Positions 50,559 to 62,015 of a stretch of DNA of 64,000 nucleotides are shown piece after piece (position 1 is the first letter of the stretch; every line of letters starts with the position of its first letter). The translations under genes and the position numbers were made by a program. The notes under the pieces are model-generated. The model had not been told where the DNA came from. It did not search any database and saw only the letters and a list, made by a program, of their open reading frames with translations. The DNA is from Drosophila miranda. Lineage: Eukaryota; Arthropoda; Insecta; Diptera; Drosophilidae. The stretch spans positions 9,548,001 to 9,612,000 of the forward strand of contig NC_046674.1 in assembly GCF_003369915.1 (NCBI RefSeq). The letters run 5' to 3'.

Positions 50559-51443
50559 ATGTATATGTATGTATGTGTGTATATAGACAGCGCATCGATA
50601 AGTGCGACTAGCTTTGCCGTTCCCTTACCGCTTGGCGCTTTGCCGCTTACCGCTTTGATAAGCAGGTTCAGGGCCAACTGCAGTCGCACTCTCACTCCGG
50701 TTCGGATCCCACTCCATCCAGCCAGGCAGCCAGCCAGCAATCGGCGGATTGCAAACAAAGCGCCTAATCCGGAGTCGATTCGAATCATTTGCAAGCCAAA
50801 TTTGGCGCGAATTCTTTGTAGAGCTCAAAGCAAAATAGCAAACATTTTGCGCATATTAAATATTGTGTGCTTTGAAAAGGTGTTCAATTGTTTGGAAAAC
50901 TAATTACTAATTACGTGACCGGCCCCGTGCCCGTGCCCCGTTCTCTGTGCCTTTTACCAGCTCCAGCGTCTGCAGCGCTCGACCAGTGCCAGCGCCATTC
51001 GGTCGCACCTGACAAAGGTGTCGTCGACGCACCGCCAGCCCATAGCATTCAACTTCAGGCGACGCGAGTGTAAGCGTTACTACGTTTTGCCCGTCTATAT
51101 GGTGAGTCTTTCCCCCACCCAAAAAACCCCACATTGATTGTTTAGGGCCAATAATATTTACAATCTGCCCACACCCACACCCCCGTCCACTGAATTGTAG
51201 CACAGTACCAAGCAAAGCATACGGTTATGGTGGCAATACGCCTATAAATGCGTCACACCCAGCGCCAACACGGCCATCGCCGCCTCGAATGTGTGGCACC
51301 CGAATCTGAAATTCAGGCTGCACTGCAGCCGGCAGCTGCGCATCCGGAAATTGCGACGCGGCCCGTGGACCAAGAGGCAGCCGCTCCATCTGCATATCAA
51401 TGACATCCAGCTGCTGTGCCAGGTGCGCAGGCGCAGTAAATAA
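50559..51443 (+). CDS. Possible small spliced gene of unknown function (weakly supported)
   Basis: Three open segments join in one frame: up to 50,879 (AAAAG|GTGTTC), 50,961-51,101 (ACCAG|CTC to ATG|GTGAGT) and 51,201-51,443 (TTGTAG|CAC to TAA). Phases are 0 at both junctions. The 81-base first intron has a textbook CTAAT branch point and pyrimidine tract. The last two exons give a basic, Arg/Trp/Tyr-containing peptide (e.g. RRRECKRYYVLPVYM, LWWQYAYKC, PWTKRQPLHLHI) that looks like real protein rather than low complexity. The first segment, with its ATG at 50,559, is doubtful: it overlaps a DRE-like ATCGATA and GATAAG motifs that suggest promoter sequence, so the true start may differ. I do not recognise a family. 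The last two exons are more credible than the first. Confidence 0.4.
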
Positions 51444-51570
51444 ACCCAGATTATGGATAGCACACATACATATGTAGATTCTGTGCTGCCCTGCCTCAAA
51501 AAGGGATCGGATCCAACGGAATTAATTTCAAAAGCAGCCGTTAGGCATTGCCCTCCAATCAAACATGAAC

Positions 51571-51578
51571 TATCGATA
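51571..51578. promoter_or_regulatory. DRE-like octamer TATCGATA
   Basis: Exact TATCGATA between the end of the small + gene and the end of the MYND gene. Here it is not near a known 5' end, so it may be chance, or a boundary-factor (BEAF/DREF) site. Confidence 0.35.
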
Positions 51579-51806
51579 GCGGTGTTGGAAAATACGATTA
51601 GTTCGATAGTGTTTATGTTTTTATTGATCGATGTGCGGAGAGCGATTACAAATTAAAAAAATGATTATTTATGCATTGCAATCGAATATGAACTTAATGT
51701 TTTTTTGTATGTCTTGAATCTAGGATTTTCGATGCATCTTACGCGACTGGATTATAATATATTGATTGTAGTTATAGTTGCACACCTAGTAATGCTGATT
51801 AGCTGA

Positions 51807-54800
51807 TTATTGACCACAGAGCGGGTAGTGCGCATCCCAGTCGCGGAGCTGAAAATTGATCAAAAAAGAAGAAAACGAAGTTTAGTGGAATCATTTCGAT
51901 GGTTAAAGGGGCAGGTCAGGTTCATGCTCACCTGACACTCACGACTGCAATAGCACTGCACCTTGCAGTTGGCACAAATGAAATCGGCCTGATTCTTGCC
52001 GCACTCCATGCAGTTATGTTCCCCCCCCTGGCCATTCATCATGATAACGCCCTCTCCTGGGCCACTAGTCTGCAGCCTGTTGCTGCGATTGTCAAAAGTC
52101 TTAGCTATGCACTGGGGCTGCGTGTTGGTCTGTGGCTGCTGCCCACCCGACGAGTAGGACTCATTATTATAGTTGGAATGCATTTCGTCGTGCTAAAGAA
52201 CGAATGAATATTTTGTTCGTTAGGCAATCGGGAGAGTATTTAAATAACACTTGTGTACCTTTCTCTGCTGTCCGGCCAAGGGACTGCTGTTGTACAGCGG
52301 CATTATTAGGTTCTCGATCCCGGACGGGCAGTGCAGCGAGCTCTGGCTGCGATGGTGTGGCGGTGTCTGGACCTGAGCCCGGACGTGTCCCTGTCTGCCG
52401 GTCAAAATCTCCAGGCTTGGCGAATTGGGCAGCCGTTGTGAATTCTGGGTCTGGCTGAAGATGTGCCCCAGATTCGACGATGGGGCGGATCTACAAAAAA
52501 AAAAAATGGATAGCATAGGTCTCTAGAGCAAAAGAGGGGTGAACTTCTCTTACCTCTCCTCTGAATGGCGCTTCGAATCGAAAAAATTATTGATATCGTG
52601 TGTGGATCCGCGAAGCGGCGGCAAGGAGTTGCGACTGCGATGCTGGGGAAATTCCTCCATCTGTCGCGGCGCTTGGCGGTGAGTGGGAGAAGCAGTCGGT
52701 TCCCTCTCTGGGGCTTTCAGACCCAAGGCTCTGAAAAGAGAAACAGCAGGGGTTAAGACTTGTTCGGGGAGCGCGATCCGTCGTTGACCTACGAGCGAAG
52801 CACTTCAATGTTGCTCCTATTCTGCTCCATCTTGTTGAGGCAGCGTTCCATGCTGACAGCGGCGGCATCCTCAGTGTTGAGCGCCAACATCGCCTGCATT
52901 TCGCTCAGCTCCGAGATGCTGCAGTTCTGGCCGATCAAATTGGGCACCATGCTTTTGATGATGGCTAGACGCTCCTTGCGCTCCAGGCGGATTCGCAGCT
53001 CGTTCTGAACGAGGCGTAGATATTGCAGGCGATTGCCCTCGTCCTCGTGCTTCAGGATCTGTCTGTCCAGATTCTTCATCTCAAACTCAATGCGCTCCCG
53101 CTCCTTGGCCAGGGCCTTCAGCTCCGGCTTGACCTGCGATATCTTCGCCTTCAGCTGGGTGTCCATCTCCTCGTAGAGCGACAGGAGGTGGTAATGGAAA
53201 TTGGCATCATCGTTTCCGAGATCCATGAGAGGTGGTTTGGGTCGTCCCAGCGAAGGGTTCTGAGCAGTCGAAGGAATCTGATTCTGAGCCGCCGGCTGTG
53301 GGGCTTGAGCGGTTTTTGGGGTCTGAGTGGAGACGGTCTCTGAGCGGCGTGGCTTTGGCTGCTGCGGTACAGCGAATGTCTGGGCCTGGGGCTGGATCTG
53401 AGGTTGGGGACTGGCTGGTGGCGGTGCACGTGGCTGGTGAGCCTGCGTTGGCATCTGGAGGTTCATCGGATTGGCAGCAGTCTGTGGCAGCTTCGCGGTG
53501 GGATAGGAAATCTCCATGGGCACGGCCTGGGGACTGGGCGTGTTCAGGCTGTAGGCCATGGCGGTCAGGTTTACGGCCTGTTGGATGGCTCCTGATCCGG
53601 ATCCTGCCACTGGAGCGAGAGAGTAGGGCGTGCCTAACTGGAATCCAGGAGACCTGGGATCCTGCAGTGGTTTCTGTTGCAATGTCTGCTGCGGCTGCTG
53701 ATTCTGCGGATGCGGATGCTGTGACTGCGGATGCTGCACCTTGGGATCCGGCTGTAACTTCTGTGGTTTATGCTGCAATGGCTGCGAATGCGGCTGCGGA
53801 ACCTGTGGCTGCAGAGGATGATGTTGCTGGGGATGCTGTGGCTTGCGTTTCTGTATCTGCATCTGAATCTGCGGCGGCGGCTGCTGCTGCTGCGGCTGCT
53901 GTGGCTGCTGCTGTGGCTTGTCTTTTAATGGTTGCTGCAGCTGCTGCTGCTGTGGCTTTTCCTGAACGGGTGGATGTTGTGGCCGCTGCATCTGTGGCTG
54001 GAGATACTGCTGTGGAGTAACTAAAGCTCGATTTGGAGACTCCTGTGCCGGCTGCACAACTGGTATAAATTCGATGCGGTCATCGTCATCGTCATCAGGA
54101 TCAGGAATCGGCCTTGGGCGCTTGTCCTGACTGCTGGTCAGCGGTGGTGGCGTTACCGAACGACGGCGCTTAAGGGGTTCATTGGGCGCCACAGTTGTGG
54201 GCGCCTCCTCCTTCGGCTGTTGCTGAGTATTCTCCGTCAATTGTTTCATGGCAGCTGAAAACTGGGCCAGCTCATAAGCAGTTATCTCTTTGTCCACTTG
54301 CTGTTTCAGAATTTGATTTATAGGCGGCTTCATGGTGAGGAATTCGTCTAGGACGGAGCCGTTTTCGGGGGCTAGTGGAGGCGGCTTCTTGTCAAATTCA
54401 ATCTGTCGCAAAGGAATCGACTTCTCCTTGTCTTCCTTCACGGGCGACATCTGTCTGGCTGTCTGGGCCGGCTCCACCTTCTCCGGCGAGTCCTCGTTTT
54501 CGGTGTCATCCAAGCAGATGAGCTCGAGCGAGTTGCTCTCACTGCGACTGCGAGAGCGAAAACGAGAGCGCGAGCGACTGTTGCTGCGGCTGTGACTGCA
54601 ACTACGACTGCGGCTGCTGCTGCTATAGCTCTGGCGAACCAGCAGCAACTGCCGATAGGCCGCCCTGTCGCTCCAGAAGTCGGCCAAGCGCTTATAGTGT
54701 GCCTTATATAGGGGAAAGAATTTCTTTAGATCGTCCAATTTGCTGTTGGGAAATTGGTGCAGCTTTCGGAGCCTGATCGGAAAACGATTTTTAATTTTAG

Positions 54801-55203
54801 ATAAACTCAAAAGTCAATTAATTTTCTTTATAGGCACTTGCCATCGAACGCTGCGGTTTTTATAATATCCAAAGTTCTTTTTCCTTGCTCGAATTTGCCT
54901 GATCCGGAGGAGGGTTTCCTTGCGAGTAGCCGGCGGTTTTGTGCCCTTGTCATTTGGCGCCGGCATCGGTGTCGGCGGTAGCGGCAGCTCCACGCTGCTG
55001 CCGGGGGGCTTTGTCGATGCCAATACCGATGCCTTTTCGGGCATCGAGGAGGACTCGACGCTCGATTGGGTCTCCTTGGGGGGAGGAGGAGGAGGTTGCT
55101 TACTGACGGCGGCATCCATCAGAGCGTCGTCGTCTTCCTCAGTGGCGTATTCGTCGCTGCTCAGATCTGAGTTGGAGGGGTCGTAGATTTCTGAATTGGA
55201 CAT
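51807..55203 (-). CDS. Large low-complexity protein with C-terminal MYND zinc finger
   Basis: Six exons on the - strand: 55,203-54,838, 54,762-52,793, 52,730-52,554, 52,490-52,259, 52,192-51,932 and 51,848-51,807, all in phase, giving 1,015 residues. In order: an acidic Ser/Asp/Glu-rich N-terminus (1 to about 40), Pro-rich linkers, a short conserved-looking segment (NFGYYKNRSVRWQ, then KLDDLKKFFPLYKAHYKRL), an RS-dipeptide stretch, a long Gln/Pro-rich region, and a coiled coil near residues 620-730. At the end is a complete MYND finger: C976, C979, C988, C991, C997, C1001, H1009, C1013. The last two zinc ligands come from a 14-codon final exon. MYND fingers bind proline-rich partners and occur in transcriptional co-regulators, so a nuclear role is likely but inferred. 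The exon 2 acceptor (AAAG|CTG) is chosen because the nearer CAG breaks the frame. I cannot name the gene. Confidence 0.85.
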
Positions 55204-56680
55204 GACTAAACCTATAAGCACTCGGTTATGACCATGTTCAGGTATGTACATATGCGTGTCTATCCCCTCAAGCCCAAACCCATTTCTATACTACCTCGCA
55301 CCTCCTACTGCCGCTTCTGCTGCTGCTGCTCACGTTTGCAAAATGCAGAAAAAAAAAGCGTCTCTGTCTGCCGGCTGAATTTTGCTCAGCTTCCGTACTA
55401 GATTTCGTCTACAAAAACAAGCGGAGATTTAAGATCCAGACAGGATATAAATTTACGTAACTATTCCGATGTCACCCGACGTTTACTTTCAGCACTTTGA
55501 CTTTCAAATTGTTTAAGAAAAGGAAATTTTGGCATAAATTGCAGAGCTGCAGATAGGGATGTTAAATATATCGATACACCGAAAACACAAAAATCGTTCG
55601 AGTACCATCGATGTCATCGATGTTAACACCGATGTTTCTCCAGCTCTACGCAGATGTTCCACTTAGAATTATTGCAAAAAAACGGGCACACTAGACGCTT
55701 AGCAAACAAATAACAATTATAAAAATTCGCACAAAAACATTGCCAAAAAGGTAAATTAGTGGAGTGTACGCGGCGACGGCATTGAGTCGCCAGTGCAAAA
55801 ATTAACTACACTAAATGAACATGTTTGCGAGACTCAGATAGAAGGAAATCCCCAGCGTCCATACAGCAAAGTGGTCAGGAGTGTGTCTATATATAAGATA
55901 AGAAGTCTAAGAATATCTTCAAAGCCCAAGATGACAGATCGCCGAGCGTTGGACTTTGTTGGTGATAATAGTGGGTGGCGGTTCTGTGCCAGATAGCGAG
56001 AGAGAAAGAGAGAGGGCGATGATAACCATAATCCACGTCACACCACCACACGCCTCGCTTGCACATACGCATACACACAATAACAGCTACAATGTGTGTG
56101 TGGGATAGTGTGGGGTGGGGTGGGGAGGAGCACGCGAAGACGAAGACCTCTTCGTAGAATGTAGTAGTATCTACCACCGCCCGGTCCGATCCGATCCGAT
56201 CGTACGGACTTTGTCCACGACGGAGTGCTATAAATGATAATTATAAACTGGACAAATTCATCAATAGTGGACTCGCGACTCCCGTTGCTGCCTGGGCCCA
56301 CTGCCACTGCTGATTAGATTCGTCTATAGACTAAAATATATATCTTGCAATATCTGTTTGTTAGCCATTACTCAAGCCAGTCCGTCCTCAGCTGCTGAAT
56401 TGTGCAACTCGCGTTCAACTTTTCCGCGTGGTCGAATCAACAAAGCATTAAAGTGAGTGCGGAGCGGCACGGAACGATGCGTCTTTCACTGGCCGTAAAA
56501 CCACAAAGACGGCAGCTCATCTTGGACATAAAAAGGGGGTTTATGCAGGCGGTACCCTCTGAAGTTTATTGCCCCATCGGGGGTGCTACTATTTTTAGTT
56601 CAATTTAGAGTTTCTGAGTTACGTAAAAGGTTACAAGCAACATAATGGGAACATTGAACCTTTTCTGCTTTTAGTTCAAG
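55204..56680. other. Intergenic region and promoters between the MYND gene and Agpat3
   Basis: Contains a DRE cluster at 55,569-55,625, GAGAGAG tracts near 56,000 and the probable 5' UTR of Agpat3. The bases just before 56,681 (TTTTAG then TTCAAG) suggest a UTR intron ending near 56,674. No coding exon is seen. Confidence 0.6.
55569..55625. promoter_or_regulatory. DRE / ATCGAT cluster between divergent genes
   Basis: TATCGATA at 55,569-55,576 is followed by two ATCGATG sequences within 50 bases. DREF/BEAF-32 bind such sites at divergent housekeeping promoters in Drosophila. The cluster sits about 370 bases upstream of the MYND gene start, between it and Agpat3. Confidence 0.6.
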
Positions 56681-58062
56681 ATGGTGTCGTTGGAGAAGCT
56701 GAAACAATTGAGACTGATCCACCTGTGCATCGCCCTCACGTTTTTCACGAGCGGGGTGTGCATCAACCTTATCCAGCTGCTGATGCACCTCGTCATCAAG
56801 CCCTTCAACAAACGTCTCTTCCGCAAGCTGATGTACTATGCCTGCTACTCCCTCTACTCCCGTAAGTACACATCTCTGTTGTCTCTGTTGGAATGCACTG
56901 ACCGATTTGACTGACCCTTTCTTTCCTTTTCAGAACTGGTCTTTGTGGCGGATTGGTATGCCGGCAGTAAAATGAGCGTTTATATGGATGGGGATGACTA
57001 CAAGAAGTACGCTGGCAAGGAGCACGTGCTGCTCATTATGAACCACAAGTACGAGATTGACTGGCTCAACGGTTGGATGATCTGCGACAAGCTGAATGTC
57101 CTCGGTAACTGCAAGGCCTACGCCAAGAAGCCCATCCGGTATGTGCCCATCATAGGCTGGGGCTGGTGGCTGGCCGAATTTGTCTTCCTCAATCGCAACT
57201 TCGACCAGGACAAGACCATCATTACGGAGCAGCTGAAGGTGGTGTTCTCCTATCCCGATCCCACCTGGCTGCTACTCAATGCCGAAGGCACACGCTTCAC
57301 ACCCGCCAAGCACGAGGCTTCCGTCAAGTTTGCCCAGGAACGTGGCATGGCAGTGCTCAAGCACCATCTGATTCCGCGCACCAAGGGATTCACCGCCAGC
57401 TTGGCTCCCATTCGTGGCCTCTGTCCGGTTATCTATGACATCAACCTGGCCTACAGGCCAACAGATACGGTAAAATATACCCCTAATCCTCTCTTAATTA
57501 TCTGTAATTCTAATCTTTACTCCTAATCCCGTCCAATAATTGTGTAGACCCCTTCCACAATGCTGTCGCTGCTGAACGGAAAGAGCGTGGAGCCCCACAT
57601 GCTGATGAGACGTATCCCGCTGGAGCAGGTGCCGGAAGACGAGAAGGAGGCCGCCAAGTGGCTGCAGGATCTGTTTGTAGAGAAAGACCGCATTATCGAC
57701 AGCTTCCTCGAGACGGGCAGCTTCTTCAAGACCTCGGGCGTGAAGGAGGTTCCGGTGTACGTGAAAAAGCCTCGGCTAAGCTCGCTACTGAATTTCTTCG
57801 CCTGGGCGATATTCTCGATGTCCCTCATCTTCTCATATCTGATCAATTCCTTGCTGGCTGCCAACTGGACGGCCTTCATCACCTCGCTCTCCATCCTAGG
57901 ACTCTGTAAGCATGGGATGGTATGGTCACCGTCTGAACTTTATTTAATTGTTTGATCATCATTTCAGTCTATTGGCTCATGGGACAGGCCATCAAGAAGA
58001 CACAGATTAGCAAGGCTTCAAACTATGGATCAGCTGCAGCCGCAAAAGCGAGCACAAAATAA
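56681..58062 (+). CDS. Agpat3: 1-acylglycerol-3-phosphate O-acyltransferase (Agpat3-like)
   Basis: Transfers an acyl chain to lysophosphatidic acid (or a related lysolipid) to make phosphatidic acid at the ER membrane. Exons are 56,681-56,861, 56,934-57,469, 57,548-57,905 and 57,968-58,062, giving 389 residues. An N-terminal hydrophobic helix (about 12-38) precedes the catalytic NHKYEID (HX4D, His98 and Asp103). Block II is FLNRNFDQD (145-153) and block III is NAEGTRF (EGTR 178-181). The C-terminal part has two further hydrophobic helices and a short Lys-ending tail. The gene is the first of a tandem pair, about 1.4 kb before a close paralogue. It has one extra intron (57,470-57,547) that the paralogue lacks. 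Symbol assigned by order relative to D. melanogaster, so the 3/4 numbering is less certain than the family. Confidence 0.93.
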
Positions 58063-59447
58063 ATGAACTCTTATTTGATATTACAATTTTAGTCGAGGAG
58101 CCAAGCTAATGAACTCAATTATCTACAAGTTATTTTGTAAACCCACGTCACAACACTCTGCTAAACGGATAAATTCATGATTTGATTCCTCTCGGAACTC
58201 CGGAAAGTGGTTAAGAAAGTAGGTTTTTTTCTAAGTTTATGGTTACAAGGTGCACTAGAGCCATCAAGTTTACGTATGTAGTAGCTGGTAGTTATAAACC
58301 TAAGTGAGCATTGTTTAATTCATAATGTATTTGGAGATTAATGCAATAATTAAACTTAATTGAATTAAATATTCAATTTTGACGGAAATATGCGCTCGCG
58401 TTTCTTTATATCGATAGCAATCCAAGCAGCTGATGTTGATATCGACGGATGGCCGCATTGATTCTTGTGTGTGACCGTACAACAAAATACCATATATGTA
58501 ATATGAGCATTTTTCTGTATATGTATGTATGTTTTCACACTACACTACCAATAGGCGGATACATGGGCATGCGTAGTTTAAATGTTAATTTCTTTGACTA
58601 TCAGTCGTTATCTTTGCTGATACGGTTTTCTTCAAAGTGCCACTCATTCGCCTTTCTGGGCTCATAAACATAAATAATTATTAATAATGATTACCAAAAA
58701 TTTTCTTATCGATTTCAAATATAGGTATTAAAAGTGTATCCAAAGAATGGGTGAGCAAAAGTGTAACTTTTCCGTTATTCTCATTCACTTTCTGTTCTGT
58801 TCTGTTCTTTCTCTCTCTCTCGTATCTCTCTATCTGTTGTAAAGATCAGTGCGAGAGAATCGTGTAACCTCGCGTTCCGTTAGCCAGCCTTTGTCTATAG
58901 CACTTCCCCTCTCTCACACACACACACATGGGGTACTGCAATGGTTCTCGTTTTTTTATGATAGCGAATGTCGTGGGACAGTGGTAACATTCGTACTCAT
59001 TGACTGATAACAAATGATTAATAACGTTAGTATATAGGTTTTGTCGGTTTTTTGGTGTTTAATCGTTAGGATCCCTATCGGCACTGGCACAGGAAACAGT
59101 TGACAACATTCCGCTTCCATTCAGTTGTTCAGAGCTGTTTGGGAGGGCAGGTTGCAACTTTCCCAAGATCCTCGAGTCGAGTGTTAATTCACTTTTCAAA
59201 AAGTTCGCGGACAAAGCAGGTACATACGTGTGTGTGTGTGTGAGAGAGGAGGGTGCCATAAACATTGTAGGGTCATAAGCATTCACCATCGTGTAGGCAT
59301 TGGGAACAAAGTTTGAGTGGAGGCCATAATTAAGTTGATATCGAACGCTGGACATATTTATTAATTGTTACGTAAACTTCCTTTATTGAATGCACTTTAT
59401 TTTAAACCATCCAATCACATCCCGTTTCCATTTATTTATAGATCGAA
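58063..59447. other. Spacer between the two acyltransferase genes
   Basis: Holds the Agpat3 3' UTR (ATTAAA motifs around 58,340-58,370), a DRE octamer TATCGATA at 58,409-58,416, a CT-rich stretch near 58,800 and CA/GT repeats. The probable Agpat4 5' UTR ends with TTATAG at about 59,442. Nothing coding is seen. Confidence 0.6.
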
Positions 59448-60740
59448 ATGGGAAAACTCACGGGTCTGGGGCGATTGCTAATTGCCGTAACGTTCTTCAC
59501 ATGCGGATTCTTTGTGAACATCGCCCAGCTTTTCCTGCACATCTTTGTGAAGCCCTTCGACAAGCGTCTCTGCCGCGGTCTTATGTACTATCTCACATAC
59601 TCCTTCTACTGCAGTGAGTCCTATAGACAGATCAGATCATCTATCTACTACATATTTGCACTATGTATTCCACTACATACTCTATCTGTTTTTAGTTCTT
59701 GTCTGTGTTGCCGAGTGGTATGCCGGCAGTAAGGTTCGCGTCTACATCGATCCCGAGGATGAGAAGAAGTACTTTGCCAAGGAGCACGGCCTGCTGCTCA
59801 TGAACCACACATACGAGATCGACTGGCTGACCGCCTGGATGGTCACCGACAAGTTCGGAAACCTTGGCAACACCAAGGCCTACGCTAAGAAGATGCTCCG
59901 CTATGTGCCGATCCTGGGATGGGTCTGGTGGATGGCGGAGTTCATTTTCCTCGACCGCAACTTTGACAAGGACAAGATCGTCATCAAGGAGCAGCTGAAG
60001 GTGGTCTTCTCCTATCCGGATCCCGTGTGGCTGCTGCTCAACGCCGAGGGCACACGCTACACCGCCGCCAAGCACGAGCTGTCCTTGAAGTTTGCCCAGG
60101 AACGTGGCCTGCCCGTGCTCAAGCACCATCTGATTCCGCGCACCAAGGGATTCACCACCAGCTTGCCGACACTGCGCGGCATCTGTCCGGCCATCTATGA
60201 CATCAATCTGGCCTTCAAGCGGGATGCCAAGGTGAAGCCATCCATGCTGTCCCAGTTGAACGGAGAGACGGTGGAGCCCTACATGTACATTCGTCGTGTG
60301 CCTTTGAGCAATGTCCCTGAGGATGAGAAGGAGGCCGCCGCCTGGATGCAGGAGTTCTTTATGGAGAAGGATCGCATTATCGATAGCTTCCACGAGACGG
60401 GTAGCTTCTTCAAGACCTCGGGCGTGAAGGAGGTTCCCATGAAGATCTACAAGCCACGTCTGGCAACGTTGCTGAACTTTATTGGATGGGCCACCGTTTG
60501 TGTCTCTTGCATCTTGTATTATATGATCACGTCTTTCATTGCGGGCAACTGGATTGGTTTCTTCACGGTCATATCTATTTTGGGACTTTGTAAGCATATA
60601 AAACTCACTCCACAGGCGATTATTGGACTGATATATTTTTAATTTCAGTCTACGGGCTCATGGAGCATGCCGTGAATGCCTCTAAGATCAGCAAGTCTTC
60701 CAGCTATGGCGCTACTGGAGAAAAGGAGGCAGCGAAATAG
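59448..60740 (+). CDS. Agpat4: 1-acylglycerol-3-phosphate O-acyltransferase (Agpat4-like)
   Basis: Paralogue of the preceding gene with the same ER phospholipid-synthesis role. Exons are 59,448-59,613, 59,696-60,589 and 60,649-60,740, giving 383 residues. Catalytic NHTYEID (His93, Asp98), FLDRNFDKD and NAEGTRY (EGTR 173-176) are all intact. Long stretches are almost identical to the neighbour (for example KHHLIPRTKGFT and ETGSFFKTSGVKEVP), while the N-terminal helix and central segment differ. The first and last introns are at the same positions and phases as in the neighbour, and the third is absent. This is direct evidence of tandem duplication followed by gain or loss of one intron. The tail ends in Lys-rich GEKEAAK, compatible with an ER-retention type signal, but that is inference. 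Confidence 0.94.
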
Positions 60741-62015
60741 AAGACAATACCTGGAGGTGCTGACATAGTGATATACATATGTACACAAAAGCCGCATTTT
60801 AAATGAATATAACGTTTTTTTACTTCCAATTTGTCTTAAGACCATACTTTTAGTATGAATGCAACATGAATAGAAAACATTATAAATAAACAAATAAAAT
60901 TGCCATAGAATAGAAAAACATTATAAATGAACAAATAAAAAATAAAAAAGAAAAACATTATAAATGAACAAGTAAAATTGCCATTGTAAAATACATTCAA
61001 ATACCGATAGTTTCCTCTGATATCGATTACTGGCAGGGTGACCTTGGCTCGTCGGAGGCAAAAATACCTGGCCCTATTCAGTATTCCGCCGCTCGCCAGC
61101 TGCGGTCATACTGATATACAGATTGCAACTTCCCAATTTTTTTTTATAAAAAAAACGTCCAATGAAAATTAAAAAACATCTTTTCGTACCTTTAATGCAA
61201 TAATATGTGCATTTTGAAGGTGAGTCTGGGACACGCAAGTGTTTACAACGGCCGAGGGTCATCATATCCGAAACTCGGGACGAAAGTGAAAAGTGAAACG
61301 TAACGAAAAAAAAGTACTTTGCTCCGGTTTCGTGGACGGGAGACTCTCCTGTAGGAGGTGGCTCTCAAGGACTGCCTGCCTGGCCTATATGCGGGAGCTG
61401 GCAGCGGCAGCAGGAAGTGGGAGTGGGGCACACACTGCAGAGGTATCGCACACAAAAGCCTTTGTTCGCCAGCCAAACCAAAAGAAAGCAGGGGCCCCGA
61501 GTAGCTGATGACGTTGAAAGCGAGTTACGTTTGTCCCCCATTAAGGTTGGATTACCTATTAAATACATGTGTACCCTGCGTACGTGTACGAGTGAGTGTC
61601 TTTTGCACTGATATGGGTGATATGGTGGCCACAGAGTGCTGAACCTGAACCTGATCGCCCAAATGTTCAAGGAAGAAGTGCAGCCTCGCAGCAGCTCGGT
61701 TCGTTTATGTGCCCATACATATGTGTGCGCGTATGTATGCATATTCTACATACAGCACATAGCCATACTTGCATGCGTGTACAACAGATGTGGGTATATG
61801 TACGTGTGTGTGTGTGTGCGAGAGCGAGCGACGACAGCTGACGTTGGGGGTACGGTACGGTACTACTCCTCCCACTAGTAGGAGTACCCCTACCGTGTGG
61901 GCCCATTGAAAGCGAAACTTTTTCTCTTACTTTTACCTTTCGAACTAATTGATTTATGTTCCCTTCCCTTCCGTTATGTCCTTGCCCGTCCTTGTGTTTT
62001 CTCCTTGTGTGCAGC
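60741..62015. other. Agpat4 3' end and roquin promoter/5' UTR
   Basis: A short repeat cluster with poly(A) signals (60,872-60,983) marks the Agpat4 end. TATCGATT at 61,021-61,028 and a CAGGGTGACC nearby look like promoter elements. A donor-like AAGGTGAGT near 61,220 and the acceptor TGTGCAG at 62,014, one base before the ATG, suggest a roquin 5' UTR intron of about 0.8 kb. Confidence 0.55.
60872..60983 (+). repeat. Three tandem copies of a roughly 35-bp unit with AATAAA
   Basis: Units GAAAAACATTATAAATGAAC and a following (C)AAATAAAATTGCCAT occur at about 60,872-60,906, 60,912-60,939 and 60,950-60,983, the middle one truncated. The first two carry AATAAA, so the poly(A) region of Agpat4 has been locally duplicated. 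Confidence 0.8.

Noticed and set aside
53232..54020. 262-codon Ala/Ser-rich frame antisense to the MYND gene
   Set aside because: It mirrors the Gln/Pro-rich CAG/CCN codons of the sense strand; its alanine runs are a by-product.
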